A program made the translations under genes and the position numbers. Positions 22,093 to 32,353 of a DNA stretch of 64,000 nt are shown in pieces. Numbering within the stretch: the first letter of the stretch is position 1; every line of letters begins with the position of its first letter. This DNA comes from Hemerocallis citrina (lineage: Eukaryota > Streptophyta > Magnoliopsida > Asparagales > Asphodelaceae): the NCBI GenBank assembly GCA_017893485.1, contig CM030367.1, positions 141,191,089 to 141,255,088 on the forward strand, written 5' to 3'. The notes under the pieces were generated by a model that saw nothing but the letters and a program-made list of their open reading frames with translations, searched no databases and had not been told where the DNA came from.

Positions 22093-23478
22093 CTATATCT
22101 GCTCCTCTAGGAACTTTATTAGGTGCTCGGCGTTCCAGGGTCGCTTGATCGCCCAACCCTCCATGTCCACCAGTCGGTAAGTGCCAGGGCGTATGGCCTC
22201 GGCTACTCTGTACGGGCCTTCCCAGTTGGGAGCCAGCTTCCTCTTCTTGGTCGGATCAGAGACGGACAATTTGCGCAGCACGAGGTCCCCGGCTTTGATG
22301 TGGGTTGGGCGGACCTTCTTGTTGTAAAACCTCTCGATCCGCTGTTGATAGATGCTCCTTCGGACGGAAGAATTTTCCCTGACCTCGGTGACGAGGTCCA
22401 GGTTGGCCCTTAGGCCGGATGAGTTGTCGGCTTTGTCGAAGGCCATGATCCGGGGAGAGGGTAGGCCGACCTCTACGGGGATCACTGCCTCCATCCCATA
22501 GGTCAGACTGAACGGTGTCTCTCCTGTGGGGATCCTCTTGGTGGTTCGGTGTGCCCATAGCACGCTGGGCAGCTCTTCCACCCACAGCCCTTTGGGGGAA
22601 CTGTCGAGGCACTTCTTGAGGCCGTCGAGGATCTGTCTGTTTGCGTTCTCCGCTTGGCCGTTGGACTGAGGGTGGCATATAGCGGAGAAGCGCTGCTGGA
22701 TGCCGAGGTCCTCGCAGAACTTCCGAAAGTTTTGACCTGCGAACTGGGTCCCGTTGTCTGTAATGAGGACCTGGGGTATTCCGAACCGACAAATGATGTT
22801 CTTCCAGAAGAATTGTTGGGTTTGGTGCTCGGTGATGCTGGACAGCAGCTCGGCCTCGAGCCACTTTGTGAAATAGTCGATGGCGACTATCAAGATCCTT
22901 TGCCCTGTGGCTACGGGGAAGGGGCCCACCAGGTCCATGCCCCACATGGCGAATGGCATAGGGCTAACCAAGGATCAGAGGTTGGCTTGAGGAAGCCTCT
23001 TGATGGGGGAGAACCTCTGGCACGGGCCGCACCTCTTGACTAATTCGTGGGAGTCTTGCAGCATTGTTGGCCAATAATACCCTTGATTCAGGGCTTTACG
23101 AGCGAGTAATCTGCTCCCCATATGGCATCCGCCGATCCCCTCATGGAGCTCTTTCAGCGCATAGCTAGCTTCGTCGTTGGTGAGACAACGGAGGTACGGC
23201 TTACCGTCGGCCAATGTGTACGAGCGTTTGAAGAGGATGTCGTCAATCATGACGAACCTTTCTGCTCGGATCCTGACCCGTTTCGCCTCGGCCCGGTCTT
23301 CTGGAAGCTCGGCACGGACTAAGAATTTTCGAATGGGGGTGGTCCAGTCGTCCGGACTGACACCGCTTTGCACACACAGTGCCTCCTGGCCTTGGTCGTC
23401 GATGCTTGGTTTTAAGAGGATTTCGATGAGTACCGTTTGGTCGAGACCCTCGAAGGAGGAAGAGGCAAGTTTTAACAA
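22093..23478 (-). pseudogene. Gypsy 1 integrase with zinc finger
   Basis: The N-terminal part (23478-22975) ends in the HHCC finger (H.GIGGCH, then CGPCQ). The core has D in GMDLVGPF, D in TDNGTQF and E in NGQAENANR, the D-D-E triad. A conserved GPYRVAEAIRPGTYRL tail follows and the frame ends LEEQI. One in-frame TGA (22972-22974) splits finger from core where gypsy 2 reads Ala and an Arg codon is likely; C-to-T change is the simple explanation. Integrase joins the cDNA to the host chromosome. Confidence 0.9.
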
Positions 23479-25638
23479 TGCATCTGCTTGGGCATTCTGC
23501 TCCCTGGGGACCCTAATAACTGTGGATCAGCAAAAGGATGCCAGGAGTCGTCGAACCACGGCCAAGTACCGTATCATCCGGTCGTCGCGAGCCTCGTATT
23601 CTCCGGTGATCTGATTGACCACGAGCTGAGAATCGCTGAAGGCACGGATTTGCTTAGCTCCGGCTCGGTGTTCTAGGGTCAGTCTGGTAATCATGGCCTC
23701 GTATTCTGCCTCATTGTTAGAGGCCGGGAAGTTAAGGCGGAGGGAGTATTGGAGGAGGAATTGGTCGGGGCCCCGGAGGATGATACCGGCACCACTTCCT
23801 ATTTCGCAGGAGGATCTGTCGACATAGACTTCCTAGGTCGGATCCAAACCTTCGACAATGTGTTGCTCGGAAGCGGTGCACTCGGTGATGAACTCGGCGA
23901 GGGCCTGTCCTTTGATCGCCGTCCTCGGCTGATGGCCGATATCGTATTGGCTCAGCTCAATTGACTACTTGACCAAGCAGCCAGAGTTCTCCGGCTTGTA
24001 GAGGACAGTTTTCAAGGGCTGGTTGGTGAGAACTTGGATGGAGTGAGCTTGGAAGTAAGGGCAGAGCTTCCGGGCCGCCATGACCAGGGCATAGGCCACC
24101 TTTTCGATCTTTGCGTACCTCATCTCGGCGGGGAGTAGGACCTTGCTTACATAATACAGCAGCCTCTGGACCCCGTCCTCTTCCCGGACGAGGACGGTGC
24201 TGAGGGCGTTATCCGAGGCGGACAGGTAGAGCCACAGGGGTTCGCCCAGCTCGGGTTTGCTGAGGAGAGGAGGGTTGGCGAGGTACTGTTTCAGCTGCTC
24301 GAAGGCCTCTTGTTGAGGAGCCCCCCACTCGAAGCCCCCTTTCCTGTACAGAGCTTTGAAGAAGGGGAGAGATTTCTTCCCTGATTTGGAGAGGAAGCGA
24401 CCGATGGCCGCCAACCTGCCCGTGAGTCTCTGAACCTCCTTGACGTTCCGGGACGGGGCCATGTCTATTATGGCCTGAATCTTCTCTGGGTTCGTCTCGA
24501 TGCCGCGCTGGCTGACGATGAACCCCAGAAATTTTCCCGAGGAGACCCCAAATGCGCACTTGGCCGGGTTAAGCCTCATGTTGTGACGTCGGAGGATTCC
24601 GAAGGCTTCCTCGAGGTCGGTGACGTGGTCCGGCCCGGCCCGGCTTTTGACGAGCATGTCGTCGACATAGACCTCCATGTTGCGGCCGATCAGGTCTTTG
24701 AAAACCCGGTTTACGAGCCGTTGATAGGTGGCTCCGGCATTTTTCAGCCCGAAGGGCATAACGCGATAACAAAAAAGACCCTGGTCGGTGACGAATGAGG
24801 TCTTCGCAATGTCAGGCGGGAACATCCGGATTTGGTTATATCCTGCGAAGGCATCCATGAAAGACAGCAGCTCGTGTCCCGAGGTCGCATCGATCAAAGC
24901 GTCGATGTTAGGGAGGGGGAAAGGATCTTTTGGGCATGCCTTGTTTAGATCCGTAAAGTCTATACAGATTTGCCATCCCCCGGTCGCCTTTTTAACCATG
25001 ATGACGTTGGCCAACCACTCGGGGTAGCTGACCTCCTGAATGAACCGAGCGGATAAGAGTTTGTCCACCTCTGCTTTCACAGCTTGCTGCCTCTCCGGGG
25101 CGAACTTGTGCCTTTTCTGAGTGACCGACTTGGACCCCGGGATGACGCTCAGCCTGTGCATGATCAAGTCTTCGGATATCCCGGGCATGTCGGAGGGCTT
25201 CCAGGCGAAGAGATCAACGTTACGGCGGATGCAGTCAACTATGCCCGCCCTCAAACCTTCGGAGAGCGAGCGGCTCACTCGGAACAACTTCGATTCGTCT
25301 GCGGCCCCGAACGGGACCTCTTCCAGCTCGTCGGCTGGCTCAGGGGCGGAACCGTCGCCCTCGGATCCGAGCTCGACGGCATCGAGGGGGAAGACACCCC
25401 CTCCGACGGCGGTCATGTAGCAGGACCGCGCCACCTCTTGGTTGCCTCGGACGACACCGACCCCTTGCGGGGTGGGGAATTTTAGCTTCAAGTGATAGGC
25501 CGACGGTACCGCCTGAAGGGAGCACAGCCCCGGTCGGCCAAGTATGGCATTGTATGCCGCCTTAACGTTTACCACCATGAAGTCCATAGACTCGGTCCGC
25601 TGAATAGGAACCGAGCCGGCGGTGACGTCGAGAGTCAC
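23479..25638 (-). pseudogene. Gypsy 1 reverse transcriptase and two RNase H domains
   Basis: Open from 25638 to 23965 (557 codons). After the protease tail (AAYNAILGRPGLCSLQ) come RT motifs FIQEVSYPEWLANVIMVKK, DFTDLNKACPKDPFPLP, MDAFAGYNQI, FVTDQG.FCYRVMPFGLKNA and the catalytic YVDDMLVKS. Then the gypsy RNase H (LYLSASDNALSTVLVREE). A TAG at 23965 replaces Trp of a conserved K-W-S-I. The second, archaeal-like RNase H (NNEAEYEAM, SDSQLVVNQ, AQADALLKLA) spans 23940-23470 with further stops. The dual RNase H arrangement is characteristic of Tat elements. Confidence 0.9.
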
Positions 25639-25646
25639 GATCCCTT

Positions 25647-26306
25647 CTATGATGACAGGGAGCCGGAGAACCCGTGCAAAGTGTATCTGGCCGGCTTAAG
25701 CTTGCCCCTGGGTAGTTTGAGATTCTCGAAGGCTTCGAGAAAGAGGATGTTTACCGAGCTGCCGTTGTTAACGAGGATCCGGCGTACTTCACAATTAGCC
25801 ATGTGGAGGCTAATGACGAGGGCATCGCAATGGGGAAGGTGGACGCCTTCGAGGTCTTCTCCGGAGAAGGAGACAGGTACCATTTGTAATCGGGGTGAGG
25901 GGAGATCTTGGACAGCGTTCACCTCCCGGACGAAGGCTTTCTGAGAAGTATTTGACTCTCCTCCCATCGGTCCCCCATGGACACAATGCAGAATTGCCGG
26001 GGTTCCTGCTCCCTCGGGCTCGGGATCCCGATCTTGGATGCGGTTCGGAGTAGGGTTCGGAGGCGAAGGCCTCCGGTTCCTAGTATCTCGCCGATCTCGT
26101 TGGTTTTCTCTTGTGAACTCCCGGAGGTACCCTCGTGAGATGAGGGCCTCGACCTCGTCTTTTAGGGCACGACACTGGTCGGTTTCGTGCCCATGATCCC
26201 TGTGAAAACGGCAGTAGAAGCGTTGGTCTCGCTTCTTGTTGTTGCTCGGTCGAGGAGGAAGTCGGACGAGGCCCTTGTCCTCGATTTCTAAGAGGATGGC
26301 GGACAC
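25647..26306 (-). pseudogene. Gypsy 1 gag zinc finger and protease
   Basis: CRFHRDHGHETDQC is the Cys/His finger of Tat gag. HCVHGGPMGG and KAFVREVNAV follow. The protease core reads ILVNNGSSVNILF, whereas gypsy 2 and the fragment at 62545 have Asp (DNGSS). The catalytic Asp has become Asn, so the protease should be inactive. The frame changes between 25650 and 25638. Confidence 0.85.
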
Positions 26307-26314
26307 GTTTTGTG

Positions 26315-27540
26315 TCAGCAGAGTGTACCTTTCGAAGCGAGGGACCGGGGGTACCCTCTTCGCACCGACTCCTTCCTTTGCTGCTTTCCGGGCAGGTTCG
26401 ATTTCATCAGCCCTGCGCTTGCCCTTCCCACGACTTCTTTGCTGTCCTCTGGGTTTAGAGCTTCTTTAGCTCGTATGTACTTCTCAACTCGATCGAGAAG
26501 GTCAGGGAAGTCCAGAGGTGGCTTCTTTTCCAAGGAGACCTTCAGTTGGTTGTGCCGAACATTGTGTCGGAAGGCGGCCGAGGTGACTCCGGCGTCGAGG
26601 GCAGAGACGGATCTTACCTCGGTTGTGAACCTTTTGACGAAGTCACGGAGTGACTCCCCCTCCCTCTGGCGGAGGTCGAGCAGGGATGCGCTCGTCTTCT
26701 CGGCTTTCCGGCTGGTGATGAAGTGGCCCAAGAAGTTGGCTTCCAGCTAGTCGAACGAGAAGATCGAGCCGGGGGAGAGTTCGGAGAACCACTCCCTGGC
26801 TGGGCCCCGGAGGGTGGCCGGGAAGGCTCGGCATAGTAGGGGATCCGAAGTGCTGTGAATCATCATAAGGATCTTGAAGCCCTCCATGTGATCAGCTGGA
26901 TCACCCTCGCCATTGTACGTCTCGAATTGCGGAGGTCAGAAGTTTCGGGGGATCTCCGCTTCTAAGATGTTGACGGAGAATGGCGGCCGGGAAGGCGCTC
27001 GGCCTGGGACGGGGTTCGGATTCTCATCGCTGATGCGTTTGAGGCGATTCTCCATCTCCATGAGGCGACGGAGTACCTGGTCCGTGTGCTCGGTGGAGGG
27101 GGTGGCGCACGAGTGTAGCTCCTTCCTTCGCTCATTTGATGGGGTCGGTCGAGCGTCACGGACCTTGGCGCTCCGTGAAGAGCCTCCATGATCTCATCCT
27201 GGAAGCTCCGAAACTCGGCCCTTGTGACCGCGCCGTGGTTAGAAGGGTTGGGTCGGGGCGTAGGAATCCGGCTGATGCGGCTGAGTACCGACGGCCTCTC
27301 TCCGGGCGCACGTCCGGAACGGTTCGGGGCCGAGTTGGAAGCGGTCCCTCCCCTGTCCTGGCGAGCCCTTCGGTTCATAATGACCCGACGAAGGTCGGGT
27401 TGCTCGACGTGAGGTTCGTCTTGTTGGGGTCCGGGGTTTGCCCCCGGATTGTTTGATCCTTGCCTTCCGTCGAGGGCGTCCTGAAGAGGAGGCCCGTCCT
27501 GGCGAGCGGAAGAATTCGGTCTCCGGGCCCTCGGAGGCAT
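26315..27540 (-). pseudogene. Gypsy 1 gag
   Basis: Starts at ATG 27540 (MPPRARRPN), 70 bases inside the primer site. Contains a basic, proline-rich N-terminus, then the capsid-like region ending LLDLRQREGESLRDFVKRFT and LLDRVEKYIRAKEAL. Breaks: a frameshift near 27080, TGA near 26937 (before PPQFETYNG) and TAG at 26747-26749 (FD*LEANF). Both stops are one C-to-T step from Arg or Gln codons. The TAG is shared with the fragment at 61677. Confidence 0.85.
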
Positions 27541-27609
27541 GGGAGAGTGGATCGAGGGGAAAGCGTCGGTGGCGAGGCTCGGACTGTCGTCCTTACCGAA
27601 TAAATAGAG

Positions 27610-27627
27610 TTCCCACAGACGGCGCCA
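27610..27627 (-). other. Primer binding site of gypsy 1
   Basis: On the minus strand TGGCGCCGTCTGTGGGAA starts three bases after the 5' LTR, which ends at 27631. The TGGCGCC type is common in Tat elements; the exact tRNA was not determined. Confidence 0.85.
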
Positions 27628-27630
27628 ACC

Positions 27631-28374
27631 TGATGCGGTTTGTTTTTGGGAGTAGTGTGGATGCACCAGGTGTGAGTTCGGGCTCAATTTGTAGTGGTGG
27701 AAGGATGCGGTAACGGACGGTGAGCGGGAGGCTCGCTTCGGCACTGGAGGCTCGACTCGGATTGCCTCGCCTCGCGTACCTACAGACGGTCTAGAAACAC
27801 CGGGGTTTATCCCAGTGGCAGACCCTCCGACGGTCTAGTTAGTCTCTGAGAGAGAGTAACAGTAACTAGGGTTTTTAAGTGGTCAAAGATTGATTACCTC
27901 AAAAGGTGGGAGAGGGCCTGCTATTTATAGACAATCCCAATCGGGTTTGGATCTGCTTGGAGGCTGGGTCTGGACCCGAATGCCCATGGGCCTGATGTGG
28001 CAGGAGGCCCAGGGGGTTTAGGGCAGACGTGGCAGCCTCATGAGCGGTTTAGGGCTGACGTGGCAAAGCCCTAGGTGGTTTCGGAGCTGACGTGGCTGAT
28101 CGTGGGGCCCCTGTGTCTTTAAGAGAATTGGATGGCCTGGGTTGTGCCAGGTCATCCTCGTCCCTTACCTGGCTGAGTGGAAGGCGCGTGGGACCGCCGA
28201 GGATTGGAGACCAAAGGTCGTGGCGGAACGTCGAGACGAGGAGGCCGGTTTCGTGGTGGTGACTTAACAGCTCGGTACCGAGCCTGTGATGGTCCGGAAC
28301 CGAGCCCAAATGGATCTTGAGTGAGAGCCATCCTGGGCCCTGGCTGGGGCCCAGGTCATTTTTATCCCACCTCA
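27631..28374 (-). repeat. 5' LTR of gypsy element 1
   Basis: 744 bases, same termini as the copy at 16350-17093. The minus-strand TATA box (CTATAAATA) falls at 27921-27929, seen on the + strand as TATTTATAG. Confidence 0.95.
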
Positions 28375-28634
28375 GTTCCTTAGTTTATTTTCCCTAAAAA
28401 TTAAGTGGTCTATCCTTGTCGTTGCTTTAAAATTCAAGCCATTGAAGTATTCAGTATTCACCATTAACTCTGCACATCGTGTGTTCTTCGACAATTTCAT
28501 TGGCTAATGACTTTTGAACTACAAAATTTTAAAGATTGACATTTTCAATCATATGCTTTTAGTGTAGGTGCATAATGATCCTGAACTGAGCTCGTGCAGT
28601 GTAGTTGCATTGTTTAGCAAATCTTTTTTGGTGC
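28375..28634. other. Pre-insertion DNA between the two gypsy elements
   Basis: 260 bases, AT-rich, no gene visible. It is continuous with 16190-16349 on the left and 54291 onward on the right once the two gypsy elements are removed. Confidence 0.8.
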
Positions 28635-29225
28635 TGTTACCGCTGATTTCGGTGTGGGGGTAAATAGATAAGATTTGTGAGTTCGAGAAAACCTGAACAG
28701 CGGATCCAAGCCTTCCAATTCCTACCGCAACCTGCAAGGAAGTGCGAGACACCGGGGTTGATTCCGGCGATGCACCCTCCGACGCTCTTGTCAGTAACCA
28801 GTGGTGATTAAAGAAAGAGCTTAAGGTGGAAAAAGAGTGATTACCTGGTCACAGTGGTAGAGGGGAGGTATTTATAGTCGCCTGGGAAGTGATTAGGGAC
28901 CTGATTTCCTGTATAACTGTCAGGAGTAAAATCCTCACAATCTGTTTAGGAAACTAACCCCCTGATTCCCGGTGAGAGTAAATCAGGCCCGTTGACTTGG
29001 TCAAATCAGTGGCCCTGATTTGTCTCTTGTTGGTCTGGGTTCGCCTCGGGTCGGGACCCGTACCCAATTGGAGTGGATCCGTTCGTGGGTTATTGGGTCT
29101 GTGAGAAGGAGATCCAGTACCCGCTTTGGATCCACTTTTATGTGAAATTACCACTTTACCCCCGAGCTCCAAGATTCGCGCCCAATCTGGACGGTTCCGA
29201 TTTAACCCCATTTTTAGCCATATCA
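28635..29225 (-). repeat. 3' LTR of gypsy element 2
   Basis: 591 bases, TGTTACCGC..GCCATATCA on the + strand. Confidence 0.95.
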
Positions 29226-29689
29226 CGAGCCCCCCACTCCTAAAGACTGAGCGCGGTCAGCCTTTGAGGAGTAGTTTAACTGTTTTGGTGGCTAGTGGAG
29301 TTGTATCGGAGTCCAAATGGAGGATCTCGAATCTCGGAGGGGGTAGTGAGGTAATTTTTTGAAGCCATGTGCGGTTCTCTAGCCACATCGAGTATTTGAC
29401 GGTTTTTATCTATTTTTTCGGATTATTTATTTAATTTTGCGATGTGTTTACTAATCGTTTGGGGGCCTCAACAGTACATTCTGGGTATTAATTGTTCGTT
29501 TAGGGGCTCAAAAATATACCCCCGAATTTTTAATTATTTTCCAGAATTTTTAGTTAATTTTCCCGAATTTTTAGCAATTTTTTCGTAATTTTTAAATAAA
29601 TAAAACAATTTAAATAAATAAAAATGATTTTAAATACCGATTTATGACGTGGCTTGATCTGGGCCGTTGATCATGGATGGGCACGAATT
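29226..29689. other. Non-coding spacer next to the gypsy 2 3' LTR
   Basis: Purine tract, then AT-rich DNA with short repeats of CCCGAATTTTTA and TTTTAAATAAA. No gene seen. Confidence 0.6.
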
Positions 29690-30730
29690 TTTGAGAGATC
29701 CATCGGTTGTTACCGCTCGGACGCTTTTTTCTCCGTTTGCAAGCTCGGGAAGGCACTTGCTCGGTCGCCGACCGGAGGGATAGGGGTTCGGCGGGCCGAG
29801 CGACGTGGCGCAATCTGAGCCGTCGGATGATGGAGTGAATCCCAAGAAAATGCTATCTTGTCTTTTAGCGCACGTGGCGCAATCTGGACCGTTCATCATT
29901 AGGAGCACGAATTTCTGAGAGATCCAACGGTCGTAGTTGCTCGGTGTCTTTTTTCTCTGTTTAGAGGATCGGAAAGGCACTTGCTCGGCAGCCGACCGAA
30001 GGCATGGGGCCTCGGCGATCCGAGCGACGTGGCGCAATCTGAGCCGTCGGATGACGACACGCATCTCGAGACGGGCACATTTCTCAAGAAAATACTATCT
30101 TGTCTTTTAGCGCACGTGGCGCAATCTGGACCGTTCATCTTTAGGAGCATGAATTTCTGAGAGATCCAACGGTCGTAGTTGCTCGGTGTCTTTTTTCTCC
30201 GTTTACAGGATCGGAAAGGCACTTGCTCGGTGGCCGACCGAAGGCATGGGGCCTCGGCGATCCGAGCGACGTGGCGCAATCTGAGCCGTCGGATGACGAC
30301 ACGCATCTCGAGACGGGCACATTTCTCAAGAAAACACTATCTTGTCGTTTAGTGTCCTCGGCGAGATCTGGACCGTCTGATCGAGATCTTACACGAAAGT
30401 TGAGGAGAAAGTGAGTTTTCTCCGTTTGCAGGATCGGAAAGGCACTTGTTCGGCAGCCGACCGAAGGCATGGGGCTTCGGCATTCCGAGCGACGTGGCGC
30501 AATCTGAGCCGTTGGATGACGACACGCATCTCGAGACGGGCACATTTCTCAAGAAAATACTATCTTGTCGTTTAGTGTCCTCGGCGAGATCTGGGCCGTC
30601 TGATCGAGATCTTACACGAAAGTTGAGGAGAATGTGAGTTTTCTCCGTTTGCAGGATCGGAAAGGCACTTGTTCGGCAGCCGACCGAAGGCGTGGGGCTT
30701 CGGCAGTCCGAGCAACGTGGCGCAATGAGT
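29690..30730. repeat. 223-242 base tandem repeat in gypsy 2
   Basis: Five units marked by CGACGTGGCGCAATCTGAGC at 29801, 30025, 30267, 30490 and a decayed copy at 30713. Each also carries ACTATCTTGTC.TTTAG and GGAAAGGCACTTG. A further homologous copy stands alone at 46480-46690, on the far side of the antisense gene. Confidence 0.88.
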
Positions 30731-30881
30731 TTCGAGACGATCCTGTTCCCAAGGGCATTAATGGTGCCCCAGGGTTTGTGCGGCGTTCCATCTTCTCGAG
30801 GTCATTAAGAATGATTCCCTTAATTAATGTGTGTCGTTTCAACTTTCGAGGGTCATAATGGCCGGATCCTGGAGGGTAGCT

Positions 30882-31645
30882 TATAAATACCCCATTCCCT
30901 TTGTCATTTTAATCGCAACAATGTTGAGTTTTGGCCCTCGGAGGCATCTGCTTTGGGTGGTTGCTCTTCGGAAGGACGGGTGGTCGTTCTTCCACCATGG
31001 TCTTCTCTTGACTCTGACGGCCCCGAAGTGGATGTCAGGGTCAGGGGAGGTCATGGTGGAAGAGGTGATGATCAAAGTCCGGATTCTGGGGGCCATGTGT
31101 CTCGGAAGGACGGGGGGTCGCTCTTCTGCCAAAATCTTCTCCTGACTCTGACGGCCCGGATGGAGGTGTCAGGGTCAGGGGGGATGTTGGCAGAAGGGTT
31201 GACTGCCGAAGTCCAGGTCCGAGGGGCGATGTGCCTCGGTAGGACGGGTGGTCATTCTTCTACCATGATCTTCTCCCAATTCTGACGGCCCCGGCGTGGG
31301 TGTCTGAATCGGAAGATCATGGTAGAAGAGGTGATGACCCAAGTCCGGCCCGAGGGAAGAGTTTGCTTCGGAAGGACGGGTGATCGTTCTTCCACCATGA
31401 TCTTCTTCCGATTCTGACTGCCCCATTGTGGGTGTCAGGGTCGGGGAAGATCACGGTAGAAGAGGTGATGACCCAAGTCCGGGTCCGACGGGAGAGTCTG
31501 CTTCGGAAGGACGGGTGATCGTTCTTCCACTGTGATCTTCTCCCGATTCTGACTGCCCCATTGTGGGTGTCAGGGTCGGGGAAGATCACGGTAGAAGAGG
31601 TGATGACCCAAGTCCGGATCCGAGGGAGTGCAGCTTCAGAATGAT
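30882..31645 (+). repeat. Tandem array of about 120-base hairpin units
   Basis: A + strand TATA box (TATAAATACC, 30889) opens the region. About five units follow, each with arms such as TCTTCCACTGTGATCTTC and GAAGATCACGGTAGAAGA around a loop near CCCCATTGTGGGT. Arms of up to 30 bases pair with few mismatches. Gypsy 1 has a single hairpin at the matching place (17995-18047) with different arm sequence. Confidence 0.8.
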
Positions 31646-31654
31646 GGGACTCTT

Positions 31655-32353
31655 CCGGTCTCTGTCTTCCTTTCGGGCTGATGGCTTCTGATGGTTGTCA
31701 GCCCGAAGGGGTTAGAGATGGGAAGTGCACCGATCTGCTTTTGTCCGGGCCTGGTTGGTCGGCAGTTTTCTCTCTAATCCCTGAACAACTCGTGGCTTCG
31801 GTTCCGAGGCCGGGGGCTCTGTCTTGCTCACGGGTGAGGGGAATGCTGATCGAGACCTGTGGCCTGGGGGGCTCGCCGAGGGCGGTGCCTTAAAACTTTA
31901 AATGTAAAATTTTTCCTGGCTTCTTTAGACGGAGGTGGAGACATGAGGGTGCGGCCTTCCGAGCGATACTGAGGGCTGTCGGATGGGCACATACTCGGTT
32001 GACCGGCCGAGGCCTCTGCTGCTGGGTTCGGATCGCGCGTAGCTCGGGTTTGGATCCCGCTGTGCCGAGCTGTCTGACTTAGTGAAAGGAGAAGGTCGTG
32101 TTGGGCCTTCGCGACGTTTCGAGAGCGGCCCAAAAGTCACGCCCTTACATTTGGAAGTCCAAGGGACGTTCCTCTTTTACTATAAATCTTCACCCCCCTT
32201 AATCCAAGTCTCATTATTCACTTTTACTCTCTCTCTTCTGTTTTTACTTTTACCTTCGAAGTTTTTAGCTCCTTGGTGGTCGCGGCTTTCCGGCGAACTT
32301 TTCCGACCATAGCTGTCACTTCAAGGTCAGTCTCTTTCCTCTCTCTTTTGAAA
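31655..32353 (+). promoter_or_regulatory. Promoter zone of the antisense gene in gypsy 2
   Basis: A hairpin (about 31660-31710, arms CCTTTCGGGCTGA and TCAGCCCGAAGGGG) starts a 250-base block conserved with gypsy 1. A TATA-like box (CTATAAATC, 32179) lies 175 bases before the ATG at 32354, followed by a CT-rich leader. A possible leader intron donor (AAG/GTCAGT) is at 32324. Confidence 0.5.

Larger units (their letters stand above)
16350..28374 (-). mobile_element. Tat-type Ty3/gypsy retrotransposon 1, TSD GTTCC
   Basis: A complete structure of 12,025 bases, minus orientation. Target duplication GTTCC is at 16345-16349 and 28375-28379. LTRs are 744 bases and differ by about 5% by eye. Minus-strand order: 5' LTR, primer site, gag, protease, RT, RNase H, integrase; then an antisense gene on the + strand and a tandem-repeat zone before the 3' LTR. 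The purine tract next to the 3' LTR reads AGTAGGGGGCTAA on the minus strand (17094-17106). An antisense extra gene and a second RNase H are known from Tat elements. All frames are broken. Confidence 0.95.

Noticed and set aside
23122..27713. Many + strand frames of 60-150 codons across gypsy 1 gag-pol
   Set aside because: Mirror frames of the GC-rich minus-strand pol, whose motifs (YVDD, D-D-E) fix the true strand.
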